The notes under the pieces are model-generated. The model did no database searches and had not been told where the DNA came from. It worked only from the letters and a program-made list of their open reading frames with translations. The translations under genes were made by a program, and so were the position numbers. 64,000 bases of DNA from Zeimonas sediminis. Lineage in GTDB: Bacteria; Pseudomonadota; Gammaproteobacteria; Burkholderiales; Burkholderiaceae_E. Of the stretch, positions 54,555 to 62,017 are shown piece by piece; position 1 is the first letter of the stretch, and the number at the start of each line of letters is the position of its first letter. Location: the NCBI RefSeq assembly GCF_023721795.1, contig NZ_JAMQYE010000001.1, positions 1,612,001 to 1,676,000 on the forward strand, in the 5' to 3' direction.

Positions 54555-54584
54555 TTGACAAACATTTCCCCGATCGCATCTACT
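54555..54584 (+). promoter_or_regulatory. Sigma-70 promoter for the Tgl-like gene
   Basis: Perfect -35 TTGACA (54555-54560), 18-bp spacer, -10 TCTACT (54579-54584, four of six). Predicted start near 54591 leaves a leader of about 40 bases ending in GGGGAGAAGAAGA before the TTG start. This is among the clearest housekeeping promoters in the window and separates this gene from the GST upstream. Confidence 0.55.
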
Positions 54585-54630
54585 GACCCCACGCCGCCGA
54601 AGAGCGGCCGTCTCGAGGGGGAGAAGAAGA

Positions 54631-55803
54631 TTGGACATCGGGAAATCCGGGGGCGGCGTCGTGCTCGGGCGCGTCGACCTGCCCGCCGCTGATCGATACA
54701 TCGCGTCGCTGGGACTCACCGAGGCGGTCGAGCGCCACGCGGACGGAGAGCGCGTCCGCCTTAGGCTCGCCGGCCCGCAGGCGGCTGCCTGGCTGCCGGG
54801 CTTCGACACGCTGGGAATCGTCGAGCGCTTGTCGCTCGACGGCGAGCGCCGCCCCGACGACCTCGAACGCGAGATCCTGGTCGCGCTGCTCGGCTCGCCG
54901 ATCGACTTCGCCTACCCGAGCGCCGACGAGTTCCTGGCCGCGATCCGGATGCGCCGTCGAATCGTCGAGGCGGCCCGGCGCACCGTGCTCGCCTTCGACA
55001 CCGCCGCGGCGGAGCGCCCGGAAGGCTACTGGGACTACGCGGACGGTCGCGGATTCGTCGTGCTGCCGGGCAAGCCGCTGATCGACGCGCTGGTGCTCGC
55101 CACCCAGCCGGGGGCGTCGGGGCGTCTCTACTCGTTCTCCTGCTATAGGGCGACCGAGTACGTGATCCTGCTGGCGATCGCCCAGGAGGCCGAGCAGGTC
55201 AACCCGCCGCTGCTCGCCGCGCTGCAGGCGCAGTGGGAGGAGCGCCCGATCATGTCGGGCAAGTTCCACGACGTCTTCCTGCACGAGTTCGGCACCAACG
55301 AGGCTCCGCTGCCGCCGCGCTACTACATCCCCGGCGACCGGCTGTGGTTCCGCAATCCCGACCCCCATTCGTCCGACGTCGCCGGCTTCGAGGGCTCCTG
55401 GGTGTTCTACCTGGGCGGCGGCATCTTCACGAACTTCTGGAAGCCCGGCCGCCACTTCACGATGGCCGACAAGTGCCTGGAGATCTACCACTGGCGTCAC
55501 GCGGTGCGGATCGGCGCCGACGGCGAACCCTGGATGGACGAGTCGCTGGTCGACGAGCGCGTGGCCCGCTCGAAGGCCGATCCGGCCGAGGCCGCGCGGA
55601 TCGTGGCGCTGATGTCCCGGGTGCGCGACCCGAAGGGCGTCTATGCCGACGGCGGCTGCATCGACGCGACCCGCGAGTGCCCGCGCGAGGTCTGCCCGGG
55701 GACCGCGGACATCAGATTGCCCGCGCTGCGGCGCGACTCGGCGGCGCCGGCGGATGTCGGGCCCGCTCAGCCGCCGAACGCCGCCTCGAGCATCGCGATG
55801 TAG
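54631..55803 (+). CDS. Protein resembling Bacillus protein-glutamine gamma-glutamyltransferase (Tgl)
   Basis: A 390-residue protein from a TTG at 54631 behind GGGGAGAAG. From residue 90 on, block after block recalls Bacillus Tgl, the spore-coat transglutaminase: FAYPSADEFLAAIRMRRRIVEAA, RLYSFSCYRATEYVILLAI with Cys171 at the place of the Tgl catalytic cysteine, YYIPGDRLWFRNPDP, and GSWVFYLGGGIFTNFW. By my alignment the two partner glutamates are not kept: Ser170 precedes the cysteine, and Ser256 stands at the other site, with Glu254 two residues away. An extra N-terminal 80 residues and a C-terminal tail with Cys343, Cys350 and Cys355 are not in Tgl. Activity is uncertain. The 3' end overlaps the convergent gene by 37 bp. 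Confidence 0.65.
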   Translation: MDIGKSGGGVVLGRVDLPAADRYIASLGLTEAVERHADGERVRLRLAGPQAAAWLPGFDTLGIVERLSLDGERRPDDLEREILVALLGSPIDFAYPSADEFLAAIRMRRRIVEAARRTVLAFDTAAAERPEGYWDYADGRGFVVLPGKPLIDALVLATQPGASGRLYSFSCYRATEYVILLAIAQEAEQVNPPLLAALQAQWEERPIMSGKFHDVFLHEFGTNEAPLPPRYYIPGDRLWFRNPDPHSSDVAGFEGSWVFYLGGGIFTNFWKPGRHFTMADKCLEIYHWRHAVRIGADGEPWMDESLVDERVARSKADPAEAARIVALMSRVRDPKGVYADGGCIDATRECPREVCPGTADIRLPALRRDSAAPADVGPAQPPNAASSIAM

Positions 55804-56903
55804 TCCTCGCGCGTGGCCGGCCGCGGATTGGTCGCGTGGCAGTGATCGAGCAGCGCGGCGTCGGCGATGGCGGGCAGCTCGGCGCGCTCGACGCCCATCG
55901 CAGCCAGGCCGGCGGGCAGGCCGAGCCGCGCGTTCAGGCCCTCGATGAAGGCCGCCGGATCGGCGCCCGGCGCGAGCCCCATCGCGTCGGTCAGCGTGCG
56001 CGCCTTGGCCTCGAGAACCGGCGCGTTGAAGCGCAGCACCGCCGGCAGCAGCACCGCGTTCAGCGTGCCGTGGTGCAGCGCCCGGCCGGGCAGCGCGCCC
56101 AGCGGATGCGACAGCGCGTGCACCGCGCCCAGGCCCTTCTGGAAGGCCATCGCGCCTTCCATCGCCGCCATCATCATCTCCCAGCGAGCCTGACGGTCGC
56201 CGCCGTCGCGCGTGGCCCGTTCGATGTGCGCGCTGCCACGGCGCAGGCCGTCGAGCGCGATCGCCTCGGCCGGCGGATTCACCGCCGGCGCGCAGAAGGT
56301 CTCGATACAGTGCGCGATCGCGTCCATGCCGGTGGCCGCGGTCAGCATCGGCGGCAGGCCCAGCGTGAGCTCCGGGTCGCACAGCGCGACCTTCGGCAGC
56401 AGGTGCGGGCTCAGCAGGCCCAGCTTGCGGCCGTTGCGCATCACGATCACGCTGCCGCGGCCGACCTCGCTGCCGGTGCCGGCAGTGGTCGGGATCGCGA
56501 CCAGCGGCGCGACCTTGGGCGTGATCCGGCCGACACCGCCCTCGACCGCCGCGTACTGCAGCAGCGGCTCCGGATGCGTGACGATCAGCGCGACCGCCTT
56601 GGCCAGGTCGATCGACGAACCGCCGCCGACCGCCACCAGCCCGTCGCAAGCGCGCTCGCGGTAGACCTGCGCGGCCCGCATCACCGCGTCCTCGGTCGGG
56701 TTGGGAGGCGTGCCGTCGAAGACCGCCGGCTCGGCCGCGTCGCCGATCGCGCCGGTCACCCGGTCGAGCAGGCCGGCCGCTGCGACGCCGCGGTCGGTCA
56801 CGACCAGCGGACGGCGGACACCGAGTCGCTGCAGTTCGCCGGGCAGAAGGCGCAGTGCGCCGAAGTCGAAGTGGATCGTCGTCAGGTAGGTGATGGTGGC
56901 CAT
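55767..56903 (-). CDS. Iron-containing alcohol dehydrogenase
   Basis: A 378-residue Fe-ADH-family enzyme: NAD-binding GGGSSIDLAKAVAL, PTTAGTGSEVGRGSVI, and metal ligands Asp and His in GMDAIAHCIE plus the two histidines in HALSHPLGALPGRALHHG. The family oxidises or reduces primary alcohols, hydroxyacids or, in the maleylacetate reductase branch, aromatic-pathway intermediates. It is downstream of an RraA-like aldolase (62-bp gap), suggesting a catabolic role. ATG at 56903. Confidence 0.9.
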   Translation of the reverse strand: MATITYLTTIHFDFGALRLLPGELQRLGVRRPLVVTDRGVAAAGLLDRVTGAIGDAAEPAVFDGTPPNPTEDAVMRAAQVYRERACDGLVAVGGGSSIDLAKAVALIVTHPEPLLQYAAVEGGVGRITPKVAPLVAIPTTAGTGSEVGRGSVIVMRNGRKLGLLSPHLLPKVALCDPELTLGLPPMLTAATGMDAIAHCIETFCAPAVNPPAEAIALDGLRRGSAHIERATRDGGDRQARWEMMMAAMEGAMAFQKGLGAVHALSHPLGALPGRALHHGTLNAVLLPAVLRFNAPVLEAKARTLTDAMGLAPGADPAAFIEGLNARLGLPAGLAAMGVERAELPAIADAALLDHCHATNPRPATREDYIAMLEAAFGG

Positions 56904-56965
56904 GTCGGTTCCGGATCTGGGGTCGAATCTCGTCGGGGGTCGCGCGCGGCGCGGCAGGCGGCTTT

Positions 56966-57622
56966 TCAGCCCTTCAGGAAGGGCGGCAGGCGCAGGCCTG
57001 CCTTGACCTTCGCGTCGAGTTCCGCCTCGGCCGCCCGCACCTTGTCGAGGCGGGCGATCGTCTCGTCGATGCGATCGAAGGGAACGACGACCACGCCGTC
57101 CTGGTCGCCGATCAGGATGTCGCCGGTGGCGATCGCGACGCCCGCCAGCACGATCGGCAGGCCCACGGTGCCCGGGCCCTCGCGCGCCGGCGAATTCGGC
57201 GTGACGCCGGCGGCGAAGCAGGGCAGGCCCACGTCGCGGATGCCCGGAACGTCGCGCACGCAGCCGTCGGTCACGAAGGCCGCGGCGCCGCAGTTGCGCG
57301 CCATGCCGAGCAGCAGGTCGCCGGTGATCGCGCAGCCGGTGTGCCCGTCGGCGGCCGCGGCGATCACGTCGCCCGGCTGCAGGTGGACCAGCGCGGCGAA
57401 GACGGCCAGGTTGTCGGCCGGGCCGGCGCGGCAGGTGACCGCCGGCCCGCAGAAGGCGTGCTGCCCGGTCACCACCGGCTTGATCCGGTAGTCGAGCCCA
57501 CCGCTGCCGGCCAGCGCGTCGACCACGAAACCGGTCGGCACGCCGTGCAGCGCCGCCAGCTGGTCGGGGCGCGGACGGCGGAAATCGTCCGCGACGCGGA
57601 TCTTGGGTGCGTCATCGATCAA
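56966..57622 (-). CDS. RraA-like aldolase/decarboxylase (4-hydroxy-4-methyl-2-oxoglutarate aldolase type)
   Basis: A 218-residue RraA fold from a TTG at 57622, with GAGGAG eight bases upstream. The catalytic Arg123 and Asp124 lie in TDGCVRDVPGIRD, which is the diagnostic motif of the metal-dependent aldolases and absent in the RNase E inhibitor RraA itself. These enzymes cleave 4-hydroxy-4-methyl-2-oxoglutarate to pyruvate or decarboxylate oxaloacetate. An in-frame ATG at 57658 is possible but lacks spacing to a ribosome binding site. Divergent from the FMN oxidase gene. Confidence 0.9.
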   Translation of the reverse strand: MIDDAPKIRVADDFRRPRPDQLAALHGVPTGFVVDALAGSGGLDYRIKPVVTGQHAFCGPAVTCRAGPADNLAVFAALVHLQPGDVIAAAADGHTGCAITGDLLLGMARNCGAAAFVTDGCVRDVPGIRDVGLPCFAAGVTPNSPAREGPGTVGLPIVLAGVAIATGDILIGDQDGVVVVPFDRIDETIARLDKVRAAEAELDAKVKAGLRLPPFLKG

Positions 57623-57774
57623 GGGATGGCTCCTCGCAGCGGCGTGACGATCCGGCATCTCCCGGAACCGCGTCGCGGCCGCCGGCATTGCCCCAGTGCT
57701 CGCGCCATGCTATCGATACGCGATCGTCGCGTCGAGCCGACGGGACCGTTTTCGAGCGATCGAGGGGATCCGCG

Positions 57775-58956
57775 ATGAGCCGATCGTCCGGCTGGCGACA
57801 CAAGGCAATCAACGTCGACGCGATGCGCCGGCTCGCGCGCCGCAAGCTGCCGCGCCCGGTGTTCGATTTCGCCGACGGGGGCGCCGAGACCGAGTGGACG
57901 CTCCGGCGCAACGAAGGCGCCTTCGCCCGCAAGGCCCTGGTGCCGCGGCCGCTGAACGGCGCTGCGCAGCGCGACCTGTCGACCACGCTGTTTCGCCACC
58001 GGCTCTCGATGCCGCTGATGATCGGCCCCACCGGCCTGGCCGGGCTGTTCTGGCCGGACGGCGAGCTCTGCTCGGCGAGGGCCGCGGCGGCCGCCGGGAT
58101 CGGCTACTGCCTGAGCCACGGATCGGTCTGCACGATCGAGGAGCTGGCGGCCCTGCGCACCGAGCCGCGGTGGATGCAGGTCTTCGTCTATCGCGACCGC
58201 GGGCTCACTCGCGAGTTCACCGACCGCGCGGCGGCGGCCGGCTATCACGCGCTGGTGCTGACGGTCGACAACCAGTTGCTCGGCAACCGCGAGCGCGACC
58301 TGCGCAACGGCTTCGGCATACCGCCGCGCTTCACGCCCTGGCAGTTGCTGGCGATGGCGCCGCAACTGCCCTGGCTGTGGCGCATGCGGAACGCGCTGCC
58401 CCGCCTGACGATGGGCAGTTACCTGCGCGAAGGCTCGCGCGAGGAGCTCGCCGCGCTCGCCGGGCGGCTCGCCTCGCTGCTCGATCCGTCGATGGACTGG
58501 GACGATGTGCGCGCGCTGCGCGAGCAGTGGAAAGGGCCGCTGCTGCTCAAGGGAATCCTGCATCCCGACGAAGCCCGGCAGGCGACAGCCCTGGGCGTCG
58601 ACGGCCTGATCGTGTCGAACCACGGCGGCAGGCAGCTCGATGGCGCGATCAGCAGCATCGAGGCGCTGCCGGGCATCGTCGCCGCGGCGCGATCCGCGCG
58701 CCCCGACCTGCCGATCCTGATCGACGGCGGCATCCGCCGCGGCGCCGACCTGGCCAAGGCGCTGGCGCTGGGCGCTACCGCGGGCCTGATCGGGCGGCCG
58801 CAGCTGTGGGGGCTGGCAACGGCAGGGGAAGCGGGCGTGGCCCACCTTCTGGAGATCTACCGGCGCGAGTTCGACCGCGCGATGGGGCTGCTGGGCGCCG
58901 CGCGCGTCGACGAGCTGGGGCCCGATCTGCTCGCCGAGGCGCCGCCCCTGGGCTGA
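57775..58956 (+). CDS. FMN-dependent alpha-hydroxy acid oxidase/dehydrogenase (LldD-like)
   Basis: A 393-residue TIM-barrel flavoenzyme of the lactate/mandelate/glycolate oxidase family. It starts with the phenylalanine-containing FDFADGGAETEWTLRRNE, has the substrate/FMN lysine in GPLLLKGILHPDEAR, the catalytic base in VSNHGGRQLDGA and the phosphate-binding end LIDGGIRRGADLAKALALGATAGLIGR. L-lactate, mandelate or another L-2-hydroxy acid is expected. ATG at 57775; divergent from the RraA-like gene across 152 bp. Confidence 0.92.
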   Translation: MSRSSGWRHKAINVDAMRRLARRKLPRPVFDFADGGAETEWTLRRNEGAFARKALVPRPLNGAAQRDLSTTLFRHRLSMPLMIGPTGLAGLFWPDGELCSARAAAAAGIGYCLSHGSVCTIEELAALRTEPRWMQVFVYRDRGLTREFTDRAAAAGYHALVLTVDNQLLGNRERDLRNGFGIPPRFTPWQLLAMAPQLPWLWRMRNALPRLTMGSYLREGSREELAALAGRLASLLDPSMDWDDVRALREQWKGPLLLKGILHPDEARQATALGVDGLIVSNHGGRQLDGAISSIEALPGIVAAARSARPDLPILIDGGIRRGADLAKALALGATAGLIGRPQLWGLATAGEAGVAHLLEIYRREFDRAMGLLGAARVDELGPDLLAEAPPLG

Positions 58957-59035
58957 GGCACCACTGCGCCGAGATGCCGGCCCGGGCCGAGACGCCAGCG
59001 ATGCGTTGAAACGCAGGTCCCGGGCGTGGTCGCGC

Positions 59036-60022
59036 TCAGGCCGGCACGACCGACGCCGGCCGCCGGCCCATCGAGAAGTCGACGATGCAGCCGAGCCCCT
59101 CGCGGGCAATCGCGTCGAAGCACTCGTCGGTCCAGCACAGCGCGTGCGGGGTCACGATCACGTTGTGCATCTTGAGCAGCGGATTGCCCGGGTCGACCGG
59201 CTCCTGCTCGAACACGTCGAGCGCGGCGCCGGCGATCGTGCCCGAGCGCAGCGCCTCGATCAGCGCGGCCTCGTCGGCGATCGGCCCGCGCGCCATGTTC
59301 ACGAAGAAGGCGGTCGGCTTCATCCGCGCGAAGCGCTCCGCGTTCATCAGATGGCGGGTGCTGTCGTCGAGCAGCACCAGCGCGACGACGAAGTCGGATT
59401 GCTCCAGCAGATCGTCGAGCGACACCTTGCTCGCGCCCAAGCCCTCGATGACCGCGGCGTCGACGAACGGATCGGCCGCCAGCATCCGCCAGCCGAAGGG
59501 CCGTGCCAGCGCGAGGAACTCCCGGCCGATGCCGCCCGCGCCGATCACACCGAGCGAGCGCGTGGTCAGGCCCAGGCCCATGTGCGCGGTTCGCTCGTTC
59601 CAGCGGCCCTCGCGGGTCAGCCGGTCCTTCGCGAAAAGCCGGCCCGCGAGCGCGAGGATCTGGGTGAGCGCCGCGACCGCGACCGGCCGGCGCACCGCCA
59701 CCGGGGTGTTCGTGGTCACGATGCCGCGGGCGGCCAGCCCCTTCACGTCGACCGAGTCGTAGCCGACCCCGTGCCGGGCCACGATGCGCACGCGGCAATC
59801 GTCGCGCGCGGCCGCGGCGGCCGGCACTCGCGGGGAGCTCACGTACAGCCCGTCGTAGCGCGCCATGATGTCGGGCGTGATCTCGGAGACCTGTTCGGGC
59901 AGGAACTCCCACTCGATGGCCGGGTTTCGCGAAAGCGCCTCGAGCGGGCCGCTTCCGAACGACGGCCGGCCGGCGGGCGTCAGCAGGTCGCGGGTCAGGC
60001 CCACGCGGAATCTCGTGCTCAT
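59036..60022 (-). CDS. D-isomer-specific 2-hydroxyacid dehydrogenase
   Basis: A 328-residue NAD(P)-dependent dehydrogenase: GVGYDSVDVKGLAARGIVTTNTP, the Rossmann loop GVIGAGGIGREFLALARPFGW, the catalytic arginine in FVNMARGPIADEAALIEAL, glutamate in DVFEQEPV and histidine in VTPHALCWTDE. The unusual CWTDE after the histidine (Ala-rich in most relatives) may affect specificity. The ATG at 60022 overlaps the aldolase stop by 4 bp, so it is translated after it. The likely substrate is a D-2-hydroxy acid made or used by the aldolase. Confidence 0.9.
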   Translation of the reverse strand: MSTRFRVGLTRDLLTPAGRPSFGSGPLEALSRNPAIEWEFLPEQVSEITPDIMARYDGLYVSSPRVPAAAAARDDCRVRIVARHGVGYDSVDVKGLAARGIVTTNTPVAVRRPVAVAALTQILALAGRLFAKDRLTREGRWNERTAHMGLGLTTRSLGVIGAGGIGREFLALARPFGWRMLAADPFVDAAVIEGLGASKVSLDDLLEQSDFVVALVLLDDSTRHLMNAERFARMKPTAFFVNMARGPIADEAALIEALRSGTIAGAALDVFEQEPVDPGNPLLKMHNVIVTPHALCWTDECFDAIAREGLGCIVDFSMGRRPASVVPA

Positions 60023-60804
60023 CGCGACGCTCCTTCGCCCTGGGCGACCTGCGCGACCAGGCCCCGCACCGCGGCGCCGAACAGCCCCGGGTCGGTGCCG
60101 ACCGCGATCATCGTGTAACCCATCGCGCGAACCCGCTCGATCCACGCGCGATCGGTGGCCATGAAGCCGGCCGCCTTGCCGTGGCGCTTCGCGACCTCGG
60201 CCACGCGCCGCATCGCCTGCTCGAAGCGGGGGTCGTCGAAGCGGCCCGGGATCCCCATGAAGTTCGACAGGTCGAAGTGCCCGACCCACAGCACGTCGAC
60301 GCCTTCGACGGCCGCGATCTCGTCGACCTTCTCGAGGCCGCGCTCGGTCTCGATCTGGGCCAGCACCATCGTTCGCGCGTTCGCCGCGCGAACCTTCTCG
60401 CCGACGTCGCCGCCCGCATAGTCGTCCTGCGCGAAGCCGAAGGCCGCGCCTCGCCTGCCGGCCGGCGGGTAGCGACATGCCTGCACGATCGCCTTCGCCT
60501 GCTCCGCGGACTCGACCATCGGCACCATCACGCCGCGCGCGCCCAGGTCCAGCGCGCGGGCGATCCAGGGGTACTCGCCGCGCGGCACGCGCACCATCGG
60601 CTCGATCGACAGGCCGCGGCAGGTCGCGAACAGCCACTTCAGCGTCTCGAAGCCGAGCCCGGTGTGCTCCATGTCGTAGATCGCGAAGCGGCAGCCCGCG
60701 TTGGCCAGGATCGCCGACATGCCCGGCGAAAAGAACTCGAAGACCATCGCGCCGGCCACCGGGCGGCCGGCCATGACCTCGGCCTTGATCGTGTTCGGGC
60801 GCAT
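60019..60804 (-). CDS. HpcH/HpaI family class II aldolase
   Basis: A 261-residue metal-dependent pyruvate aldolase: YDMEHTGLGFETLKWL with the base histidine, RVPRGEYPWIARALDLGARGVMVPMVESAEQA, metal glutamate in QIETERGLEKVDEIAAV and aspartate in VGHFDLSNFMGIPG. It cleaves or forms 4-hydroxy-2-oxo acids; the exact aldehyde is not predictable. GAGGAG precedes the ATG at 60804. A -10-like TAGAAT lies at 60836-60841 on the minus strand. Confidence 0.92.
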   Translation of the reverse strand: MRPNTIKAEVMAGRPVAGAMVFEFFSPGMSAILANAGCRFAIYDMEHTGLGFETLKWLFATCRGLSIEPMVRVPRGEYPWIARALDLGARGVMVPMVESAEQAKAIVQACRYPPAGRRGAAFGFAQDDYAGGDVGEKVRAANARTMVLAQIETERGLEKVDEIAAVEGVDVLWVGHFDLSNFMGIPGRFDDPRFEQAMRRVAEVAKRHGKAAGFMATDRAWIERVRAMGYTMIAVGTDPGLFGAAVRGLVAQVAQGEGASR

Positions 60805-60973
60805 CGTGTCGGTCTCCTCGCAGGCTTTCCGGAGAATTCTAGGCGGGATCGCCACGGCACGCAGCCCGGCGTCGGGTCGGTCGCTTCGGCCAGCCCGCGG
60901 TCGCGGGCCGTTCGTTTCGAAACACGGCGCCCCCCGGCGGCGCGGGCCTCGTCATGCCCTAAGCTGCAGTGCC

Positions 60974-61876
60974 ATGCCTCCTTCCTCCCCGGCTGCTGCC
61001 GGCCACCAGCCCTATCGCCCGCTGCTCGGCATCCTTTTCATGCTGACGGCGGCCAGCCTGTTTCCGGTCATGAACGGGCTTGCCAAGCTGATGAGCCAGG
61101 GCTATTCGTCGGAACAGGTCGTGTGGGCCCGCACCGTGAGCCACCTCGTCTTCATGCTCGCGCTGTTCGTTCCGAAGGCAGGGTGGCGCGTCGTGCGCAC
61201 CCGGCGGCCGGGCGTCCAGTTCCTTCGCTCCTGCATGCTGATCGGATCGACCTTCCTGTACTTCACCGCGCTGAAGTACGTGCCGATGGCGCAGGCGGCC
61301 TCGATCTCGTTCACCGCGCCGCTGATCGTGGTGATGCTGGCCGGCCCGATCCTGGGCGAGAAGGTCACGCTGTCGCGGATCGCCGCCGTGCTCGCCGGTT
61401 TCGCCGGCGTGCTGGTGGTGATCCGGCCGGGCTCGGCGGTGTTCCAGTGGGCGTCGCTGCTGATCCTCGGCACCGCGACCTGCTACGCGATCTACCAGAT
61501 CCTCACGCGCCGGGTGGCGGGCTTCGACCCGCCCGAGACCTCGGCGGTCTACTCGGCGCTGGTCGGCTCGCTGCTCATGAGCCTCGTGGTGCCGTTTTCC
61601 TGGCGGACGCCGACATCGGCGACCGACGCGCTGCTGCTGGTCAGCCTCGGCGTGATCGGCGGCCTCGGCCACTACTGCGTGGCCCGCGCGATGACCTACG
61701 CGCCGGCCAATTTCGTGTCGCCCTTCCAGTACTGGCAGATGATCGGCTCGGTGGCGGTCGGCTACCTGCTGTTCGCCGAAGTGCCCGATGCCTTCACCTG
61801 GCTCGGCGCGGCGATGATCATCGCCGCTGGCATCTACGTCGGCATCAGCGGCCAGGCGGGCAAGGCCGCGCGTTGA
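60974..61876 (+). CDS. DMT superfamily transporter (EamA)
   Basis: A 300-residue permease of ten helices in two EamA repeats: LLGILFMLTAASLFPVMNGLAKL, GSTFLYFTALKYVPMAQAASISFTAP and, in the second half, GLGHYCVARAMTYAPANFVSPFQYWQMIGSV. This subgroup includes S-adenosylmethionine-carrier-like and carboxylate/riboflavin permeases, but the substrate is unknown. ATG at 60974. Its TGA overlaps the -35 of the promoter of the next gene. Confidence 0.88.
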   Translation: MPPSSPAAAGHQPYRPLLGILFMLTAASLFPVMNGLAKLMSQGYSSEQVVWARTVSHLVFMLALFVPKAGWRVVRTRRPGVQFLRSCMLIGSTFLYFTALKYVPMAQAASISFTAPLIVVMLAGPILGEKVTLSRIAAVLAGFAGVLVVIRPGSAVFQWASLLILGTATCYAIYQILTRRVAGFDPPETSAVYSALVGSLLMSLVVPFSWRTPTSATDALLLVSLGVIGGLGHYCVARAMTYAPANFVSPFQYWQMIGSVAVGYLLFAEVPDAFTWLGAAMIIAAGIYVGISGQAGKAAR

Positions 61877-61902
61877 CACCTGGGCGAGGCGCGCCCCACA
61901 AT
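61873..61902 (+). promoter_or_regulatory. Sigma-70 promoter overlapping the DMT stop codon
   Basis: Perfect -35 TTGACA (61873-61878, sharing its TGA with the DMT stop), 18-bp spacer, -10 CACAAT (61897-61902). It should start a message with a leader of about 110 bases for the oxidoreductase at 62018 and the DUF1989 gene. Confidence 0.5.
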
Positions 61903-62017
61903 CGTCCGACAAGAAGCACCTCGCGCTCCTCCTGCCCACCGCCAAGCCGCGGCTCGACGGCGAGCCTGGCTGCCCCGACGCGGCAAGCGTCTTTCGTGAT
62001 TCCTCGCGGAGACCGAC

